This document shows, piece after piece, positions 58,798-64,000 of a stretch of DNA of 64,000 nt. The notes under the pieces are model-generated. The model was not told the origin of the DNA. It saw nothing but the letters and a program-made list of their open reading frames with translations, and ran no database searches. Position 1 is the first letter of the stretch, and each line of letters opens with the position of its first letter. The stretch lies in contig DASYRE010000050.1 of the NCBI GenBank assembly GCA_036004685.1, positions 1-64,000 of the forward strand, in the 5' to 3' direction. The position numbers and the translations under genes were made by a program. The DNA is from Candidatus Polarisedimenticolia bacterium. Lineage in GTDB: Bacteria; Acidobacteriota; Polarisedimenticolia; Gp22-AA2; AA152.

Positions 58798-59727
58798 TCA
58801 CAACCCCCGCGCCACGCGGATCCCGATGTTGGTGTAGCGGTCCTGGGGCCGATCCCGATCGCGCATGGCCGCGCGCAGCCCCCGCCAGCCGTTGAGCCAG
58901 GAGCCGCCCCGGATGACGCGCAGCGCGCATCCAGCGGCGTCGCGCGCCGACCCATCAGCCGGCGCCCCGGCGTAGCCGCCCTCGACGAAGCAGTCCGCGG
59001 TCCATTGAAAGACGTTGCCGCTGGCGCCGTACACTCCGAAGGCGTTGGACGGGAACGCATCCACCGGGGCGGTATTGCCATACCGGTCATTGCAGTCGGC
59101 GCCGGGCCAATCGGGATGGGCTCGGCGTGCGGAGGCGTCGAAGCTGTTCGCGTGCGCGCAGAGGTCCCGTTCGGATGTCCCCCACGGCAAGGCCGTGCTC
59201 GTGCCGGCCCGCGCGACATACTCGAACTCCGCTTCCGACAAGAGCCGGTAGGGATGACCCGTCTTCGAGCTCAACCACCCTGCGTAGGCCGTCGCGTCCT
59301 CCCAGGAAACGCATACGACGGGATGTGTGTCGGTCTGCTCGAATCCAGGACTCCTCCAGCTCAAACCAGGAGTCTCGACCCAGCGAGCCTCGTCGTTCAT
59401 GGCCGAACAGGCTTCCTTGCCTTGATGGTGCGACCCACGGACGAAGCGCTCGTACTCCCCTCGCGTGATCGGTGCGCGACTGACTGCAAAGGGCCGGGCG
59501 ATGCCGACCGTGTGCTGCGGCCCTTCGTCGTCGAACCGTCCAGGCTCCGTGGTAGGCGAGCCCATCCGGAAGCGACCGGCAGGAACGACGACCATGCACG
59601 GGCAATCCTCTGCGCAATCCCGGAACTGCGTGCCCGGTGCCAACGCCGCCGGCGCGCTGCGGCAGGCTGCCTGAAGCATGATGACCAGGACGCACAGAAA
59701 GGCCACGAGGAGGAAACCGCATCTCAT
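58798..59727 (-). CDS. SUMF1/FGE-domain lipoprotein
   Basis: The 309-residue product starts at ATG 59727 with a lipoprotein-like signal (LVAFLCVLVIMLQAACRS). The formylglycine-generating-enzyme sulfatase domain covers about 45-305: VVVPAGRFRMGS, EGPQHTVGIARPFAVSRAPITRGEYERFV, PVVCVSWEDATAYAGWLSSKTGHPYRLLSEAEFEYVARAG, VYGASGNVFQWTADCF, and VIRGGSWLNGWRGLRAAMRDRDRP. Such domains often sit in exported proteins with non-sulfatase roles. Whether it converts Cys to formylglycine cannot be judged; no sulfatase gene is nearby. The upstream extension to 60006 is not supported. Confidence 0.88.
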   Translation of the reverse strand: MRCGFLLVAFLCVLVIMLQAACRSAPAALAPGTQFRDCAEDCPCMVVVPAGRFRMGSPTTEPGRFDDEGPQHTVGIARPFAVSRAPITRGEYERFVRGSHHQGKEACSAMNDEARWVETPGLSWRSPGFEQTDTHPVVCVSWEDATAYAGWLSSKTGHPYRLLSEAEFEYVARAGTSTALPWGTSERDLCAHANSFDASARRAHPDWPGADCNDRYGNTAPVDAFPSNAFGVYGASGNVFQWTADCFVEGGYAGAPADGSARDAAGCALRVIRGGSWLNGWRGLRAAMRDRDRPQDRYTNIGIRVARGL

Positions 59728-59840
59728 GACTCCAGTTCCCTCACGCTCGAATCGTTTGGGCTCATGGCAGGGGTCGGGCCGACGCAGACGTTCCGTATTC
59801 CGCGTCCAGCTCGCGCAACAACGGGCCGGGCCGACTCGGG

Positions 59841-60355
59841 TCAAGCGGCGGCGCATTTCTTGATCGTGTCCCACGTGCGCGTCGTCACCTTGTCGCCGAA
59901 GGTCTTCTCGATGAGGGTCATGAATACGGCGCCGCGTGGGTTCGGCATGTAGACGGTGAAAATCTCGCGGCCGCGCGTGGCGAGGATCCGCGCCCCGTCG
60001 ACCCAAGGGGCAGCGCGAGCTTCGCCCGATGAGGTTTTCGCAGAAAGGTGATGATGCGCTTGCCGTTGGCGGGCAGGCGGAAGGCGGCGTAAGGATCGGC
60101 CTCGAGCATTCGGCGCAATGCGTTCTGCGGGCGCACGATGGTGTGGAACGTGCGGCCGAGCTCCTTCGCCATCGCGGCTTCGGCCTTCCGCTCGAGCGTG
60201 GACATCGGTGCCGCCGGCGCGCTGAACACTACGTTGCCACTCCCCAGCACCGTCTTGACGTCGCCGAAGCCGGCCCGCTCGAAGCAGCGCTTCAGCGCCG
60301 GCATCTTGGCGTTCGTCGGCATCACGCCCCTCAGGAATGCCACGTACCGAGGCAC
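59841..60355 (-). pseudogene. DUF1697 protein, frameshifted
   Basis: GTG 60355 (AGAGGGA upstream) opens PRYVAFLRGVMPTNAKMPALKRCFERAGFGDVKTVLGSGNVVF, the DUF1697 signature. Around 59998-60010 the frame leaves the family. In the adjacent frame the remaining segment VDGARILATRGREIFTVYMP, GAVFMTLIEKTFGDKVTTRTWDTI completes it to a stop at 59841. The 515-bp span is one base short. The function is unknown. It is 16 bp after the phosphoesterase gene in the same operon. Confidence 0.85.
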
Positions 60356-60371
60356 GGTTCCCTCTACCTCG

Positions 60372-61127
60372 TCATTTCAACTCAGTCCGGGAGTACATTT
60401 CAAGAGCCTCTCGCTCGGTAGGAGGCTGCAGGACGCCGCGGGCCGCGAAGCTCTCGGCTTGTGGATAGGTCGTATCGCGAATGCGTTCGGCCGCTTTGAC
60501 CAGATCGTAAGGCGTATGTCGAAGCTGGACGTCGGTGCCGAGCAGGAGCCAGTATGCACCTGGTTCGCCAAACGGCATCCCTACGCTGCCCGCATTCACC
60601 ACGCGAACCCTTCCAACCGTCCGGTCGAACTGCATGTGGGTATGACCGCAGACGACTACGGACTCGTGGACTTCTTCAAAGATGGGTAGGAGACGGTCTT
60701 CGGGCGTCAAACGAGTAAAGCACTCCATGTCGCTTCGCGGCGTCGCGTGACAAAACAGCACCTCACCCAGCCCGTCGATGTCGAGGCGGCATGTTGCCGG
60801 CCAGCAAGCCAACACCCGCTGATGGTCCTCGTGCAGCTGCTGCGCCGTCCAGCGCACGGGCTCGCGCCATTCTTGGGGGGCTGTACGGAACCAGTCCGTC
60901 TCCGTGTCCGCCATTTGGGCAAGCACCTCACGGTCGCCATTGCCGTAGATGAACTGCGTCGGAAGGGTGAGGCCCAGCAAACGCAGGAGCGTCTCGCGAG
61001 GCATCGGGCCCGGGAGCACATCCCCTCCGACCACGACGTGGTCTACCTCCGCCTCACGAATATCCTTCAGCACCGCCTCGAGAGCAGGGAGGTTGCCATG
61101 GATATCATAGATAGCAGCGACGCGCAT
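60372..61127 (-). CDS. Metallophosphoesterase
   Basis: The 251-residue calcineurin-like phosphoesterase of the YfcE/MJ0936 class has metal motifs DIHGN (near residue 8), GGDVLPG, YGNGDRE, FCHATP and CGHTHMQFD. It likely hydrolyses phosphomonoesters or cyclic nucleotides; the substrate is unknown. The ATG is 12 bp from the stop of the kinase gene at 61140 and the stop is 16 bp before the DUF1697 gene, so the three genes form an operon. Confidence 0.93.
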   Translation of the reverse strand: MRVAAIYDIHGNLPALEAVLKDIREAEVDHVVVGGDVLPGPMPRETLLRLLGLTLPTQFIYGNGDREVLAQMADTETDWFRTAPQEWREPVRWTAQQLHEDHQRVLACWPATCRLDIDGLGEVLFCHATPRSDMECFTRLTPEDRLLPIFEEVHESVVVCGHTHMQFDRTVGRVRVVNAGSVGMPFGEPGAYWLLLGTDVQLRHTPYDLVKAAERIRDTTYPQAESFAARGVLQPPTEREALEMYSRTELK

Positions 61128-61139
61128 AGTGTCCGATCG

Positions 61140-63824
61140 TCAAGTCTCGTCCTCCAGAAGACCGCTTCCGAAGACCTGCCTTCCGCCCAGCGAGACGGCG
61201 AAGCCGTACAGAGTCAAGCCGAGCCAACCAACCATCACGATGAGAGTCGGTCCGGAGCTCCAGGAGGAAAAGTCGGTGGTCGTGGCGATGTCGAAAAAGT
61301 TCAAGCAGGTGAGGGCGGCGATGACCGCAAGAAGCCCGAAACGCAAAATGAGGAACGTGAAGGCCACGCTGAAGATCAAGTTGATCGGCAGCCCCAGGAG
61401 CGGGTGGTCCGACCCTCCCACGGTCAGAAGCGACAGGAGCGCCACGAAACTGCACGCCGCCAGCCACTGCCTTCTCAGGAGAATCCGCAGCAGCAGGAGG
61501 AGGAAGACCAGGATCATGCCGCTGATGATCGTGTGGATCGGCGTGTCCAGGAGACTACCGAGGGGGTACCGCAGGTCGTGGAGCAGCTCGACTCCGGCGC
61601 GGTTGGGGACGGAAGACGCCAACCCCAGCCAGCGCTCCGGATCCACCACGCTCGCCAGCGCCGTGAGCGCCGTGCCGCACGTCGCCCCCACGAGAACGTC
61701 CCGGCCGACCCGCGGGTCCCGGTAGCGCCCGGAGAGGATCCGCGTCCAGGAAATCAGCGTCTCCGGCCATCGGCGGCGGACCAGAGGCTCCAAGGCGATG
61801 TAGAGTACCCAGAGGATCGTGGCCCAGCAGAGCGTGTATCCGGTGTCGAGGAAGATGATGTTCCATTCGTCTCGCGTCGGCACGTGGTGGGCCCACAGCC
61901 CCCAGACGAAGAGGTGCACCGCTACGAAGACTCCCGCGATGCGGAACGCCCCGGATCGGTCGCCCCTCCCCTGCCTGAGGTTTCGGCGCGCGATGACCAG
62001 GGCCCCCACGACGAGCGCGAACAGAATGGCAATCCCGATATTCTGCGTGAGCCGCTGGCCGCGATCGAGCTGGAACGTCTTCATGCGCTCCGGCCGGGTC
62101 CAGGGTCCGAGAATCCTGAAATAGACCGGCCGGTCCTGAAAGCTCGCCGCCTCGACCCGGATCTTGGTGCGCGTCTCGGGGAACTCCCCCTCCCAGGCGG
62201 CGCGCGCGTCGGCATACGTGGGAGGCGTCCAGGTGGAGGCGGCCGGAGTGAAGCTCTGCACGTCCAACCCCGCCTGCCGGAAGAGCCGCGGCCAGTCGGG
62301 TGCCTTGCCCTCCGATGCCTTGTCCGCCGCTTCTTCAACCTGCGGGGGCACGACCTCCAGGAGAAGCAGCCGGCCCCGAGGATCCAGCGCGACGGTCGCC
62401 ATGCCCGAGATCGACTGAGGAGGCTCCGTCATGGTCACCCGCGTCAGACCGGGGTAACCGAGGATGGGCCGTGGACTCTGCCGGTACCAGAAGAAGAGCG
62501 GCGCCGGCCGTTCCTTGGACAGCGCGTCCCAGCGCGTCACGGACGTGTCTTTTTCCTTCAGGTACTTCAGATAATCCTCGTCCACCACGAATCCTCTTAC
62601 CGCGTCGGCCGCGGGAGCGGTGTGCCCCAACTCCTTCAGAATCTCTTCGGCCCGGTCCTGGAGAACCGCGGGAGACTTGTCCAGTCTCACCATGCCCAGG
62701 AGGCTGTGCCGAGGGGACAACCAGAGGGCCAGGGCCGTCGAAAGCAGCGTGGCGATGAGGCACATCCAGGCGAGGCGCGGAGCGAGACCTCCTTCTTCCC
62801 CCGCGGCGGCCACCACTTCCGGCGCCGGAGTCTCTCCGGCGGCCAGAGCGGCCGCCAGCGGATCGCCTCCCGGCAGGGAAGCCGCCACTGCCAAGGCGGA
62901 AGCAGGGCGCTGGCGCGGATCCTTCTCCAGGCACCGCAGAATGGCCCGCTCGATCGCGGGATCGAGATCGGACACCAGCGTGCCGGGACTGACGAGCGAT
63001 TGCTCCTGGCGGTCGCGGATCAATTCCGTCAGGCTGCTGCCGCGCTTGAAAGGCGCCTTTCCCGTATACATTTGATAGAGGATGAGCCCCAGCGCGTAGA
63101 GATCGCTGCGGAGGGTGACCTCCTTCCCGGCTAGCTGCTCCGGAGCCATGTAGGCGGGCGTCCCCACCCGCACGTCCCCTTCCTTCATGTCCGCGGCCAG
63201 ACCCGCCAGGCCGAAATCGGTGATGCGAACCTTCCCCTGTCCATCGATCATGACGTTGGCGGGCTTCAGGTCGCGGTGGACCACGCCCTTGTCGTGGGCC
63301 GCGGCCAGACCGGCGCAGATCTGCCGGGCGATCTCCGTCGCCTTGTCGGGAGCGAAGCGCCCGATCCGTCGCAGCAGCGAGGAGAGGTCCTCTCCATCCA
63401 CGAATTCCATGGACAGAAAGCGCCGGCCGTCGACCTCGCCGATGTCGTAGACCCGGCACACGTTGGGGTGCGAGATGGTCCGGGCGATGCGCACCTCGGC
63501 CAGGAAACGCACCAGCCTCGCGGGGTCCTTCGCCAGAGCCTCCGGAAGGAACTTCAAAGCCACGGCCTGACTGAGCATCAGATCGTCGGCCCGATAGACT
63601 TCCCCCATGCCTCCCCGGCCGAGCAGCCCGATGATGCGATAACGGCCGGCCAGGATGGTGCCGGCCGTGAATCGTCCCTCGTCCAGCGAGCCGGAGCTCC
63701 CCGATCTGCCGGAAGGAACCAGATTGGTGGGAATCTCCGAAGTGGGAGTCAGCGCGTTGCCGCAGCGTGGGCAGAACCGACTATCGGCGGGCACCTGGCT
63801 GGAACATGCGAGGCAGGTCGGCAT
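61140..63824 (-). CDS. Ser/Thr kinase with N-terminal zinc ribbon and multi-pass membrane region
   Basis: This is an 894-residue protein. Residues 1-25 form a zinc ribbon (Cys4, Cys7, Cys18, Cys21). The kinase domain (about 60-320) has GRGGMGEVY, VALKFLPEAL, VHRDLKPANVMID, DFGLAGLA and YMAPEQLAGKEV. A membrane helix (about 345-370) leads to a periplasmic region (about 375-590) of unknown fold. A cluster of several helices (about 600-890) follows, e.g. GIAILFALVVGALVIAR and MILVFLLLLLRILLR. It differs from the two kinase-propeller genes by lacking a propeller. The product is probably a membrane sensor with cytosolic kinase output, co-expressed with a phosphoesterase. Confidence 0.93.
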   Translation of the reverse strand: MPTCLACSSQVPADSRFCPRCGNALTPTSEIPTNLVPSGRSGSSGSLDEGRFTAGTILAGRYRIIGLLGRGGMGEVYRADDLMLSQAVALKFLPEALAKDPARLVRFLAEVRIARTISHPNVCRVYDIGEVDGRRFLSMEFVDGEDLSSLLRRIGRFAPDKATEIARQICAGLAAAHDKGVVHRDLKPANVMIDGQGKVRITDFGLAGLAADMKEGDVRVGTPAYMAPEQLAGKEVTLRSDLYALGLILYQMYTGKAPFKRGSSLTELIRDRQEQSLVSPGTLVSDLDPAIERAILRCLEKDPRQRPASALAVAASLPGGDPLAAALAAGETPAPEVVAAAGEEGGLAPRLAWMCLIATLLSTALALWLSPRHSLLGMVRLDKSPAVLQDRAEEILKELGHTAPAADAVRGFVVDEDYLKYLKEKDTSVTRWDALSKERPAPLFFWYRQSPRPILGYPGLTRVTMTEPPQSISGMATVALDPRGRLLLLEVVPPQVEEAADKASEGKAPDWPRLFRQAGLDVQSFTPAASTWTPPTYADARAAWEGEFPETRTKIRVEAASFQDRPVYFRILGPWTRPERMKTFQLDRGQRLTQNIGIAILFALVVGALVIARRNLRQGRGDRSGAFRIAGVFVAVHLFVWGLWAHHVPTRDEWNIIFLDTGYTLCWATILWVLYIALEPLVRRRWPETLISWTRILSGRYRDPRVGRDVLVGATCGTALTALASVVDPERWLGLASSVPNRAGVELLHDLRYPLGSLLDTPIHTIISGMILVFLLLLLRILLRRQWLAACSFVALLSLLTVGGSDHPLLGLPINLIFSVAFTFLILRFGLLAVIAALTCLNFFDIATTTDFSSWSSGPTLIVMVGWLGLTLYGFAVSLGGRQVFGSGLLEDET

Positions 63825-63895
63825 CTCCGCCCTTCTCTTCGGATCGGCTCAACGCAGAACCGGCGCCAGACACGGACGCAAGATTCGCCGAGAGT

Positions 63896-64000
63896 CTAAT
63901 CCCCGGCGAGCCTCGACCGCAACGGGACGAGGAGCCCGACGATACGGTCAAGCACCTTGTCCTCGACTGCCTTCGTCATCACGCTCGCAAATTTGCCGTG
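63896..64000 (-). CDS. C-terminal end of an unknown gene (continues beyond window)
   Basis: On the minus strand 34 codons stay open from the window edge to a TAG at 63896-63898 (HGKFASVMTKAVEDKVLDRIVGLL...). The composition and 70-bp spacing to the kinase start suggest a real gene, but too little is present to identify it. Confidence 0.45.
   Translation of the reverse strand, partial: HGKFASVMTKAVEDKVLDRIVGLLVPLRSRLAGD

Noticed and set aside
58798-60006. Extended start for the SUMF1 protein at 60006
   Set aside because: The extra N-terminal residues are the out-of-frame reading of the DUF1697 gene tail; the lipoprotein signal begins at 59727.

Overview
The window is GC-rich bacterial chromosomal DNA. 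It has no rRNA, tRNA, phage or plasmid genes that I can recognise. The gene content points to the Acidobacteriota or a closely allied soil or sediment lineage. The main reasons are an ADOP-type orphan ABC permease, three large Ser/Thr kinases (two fused to TolB/WD40-like propellers), a DUF5916 protein, and many secreted peptidases. No marker gene settles the class.

Layout. 1-3.8 kb: a TPR lipoprotein-like gene, a subtilase and a membrane protein, with two copies (one cut by the window edge) of a short terminal-inverted-repeat element. 3.9-6.8 kb: two secreted proteins, then a tandem duplication carrying two genes for small cysteine-rich exported peptides. 6.85-11.6 kb: a giant subtilase and an unknown exported protein. 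11.8-19.8 kb: two paralogous kinase-propeller genes enclosing a coiled-coil CxxC protein and a HExxH metallopeptidase. 19.9-23.2 kb: a MacAB-type efflux operon. 23.2-26.9 kb: metH. 27.1-27.3 kb: a second type of inverted-repeat element. 27.5-34.8 kb: a rhodanese with an in-frame TGA, an S9 peptidase, the ADOP permease and an M14 carboxypeptidase. 34.8-42.1 kb: a DUF3524 glycosyltransferase (tRNA-queuosine mannosyltransferase-like), a DUF349/HEAT protein and a tricorn-like protease. 42.2-47.9 kb: a small membrane protein, a penicillin acylase and a DUF5916 protein. 47.9-51 kb: a partial duplicate of an ornithine cyclodeaminase gene, yjbQ, the intact cyclodeaminase, a third inverted-repeat copy, and two related small exported proteins of which the second is frameshifted. 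51-58.2 kb: an OmpA/TSP3 porin-like protein, DUF1326, DUF983, an RluA-like protein, a lipoprotein hydrolase, a Cu/Zn SOD and a UbiD decarboxylase. 58.2-64 kb: a brnTA toxin-antitoxin pair with a broken toxin, a SUMF1-domain lipoprotein, a frameshifted DUF1697 gene, a phosphoesterase and a third receptor-like kinase.

Together the genes describe a cell that exports many proteases and peptidases (S8 twice, a HExxH family, S9, M14, tricorn/S41, and an Ntn acylase), has several kinase-propeller sensors, and has a strong efflux and envelope component. This fits life on proteinaceous detritus.

The points most worth a second look are: a candidate selenocysteine rhodanese (in-frame TGA followed at the right distance by a perfect hairpin); a three-copy MITE-like family; the duplicated nine-cysteine peptides with duplicated promoters; and three genes each one nucleotide short, which may be real decay or assembly error.
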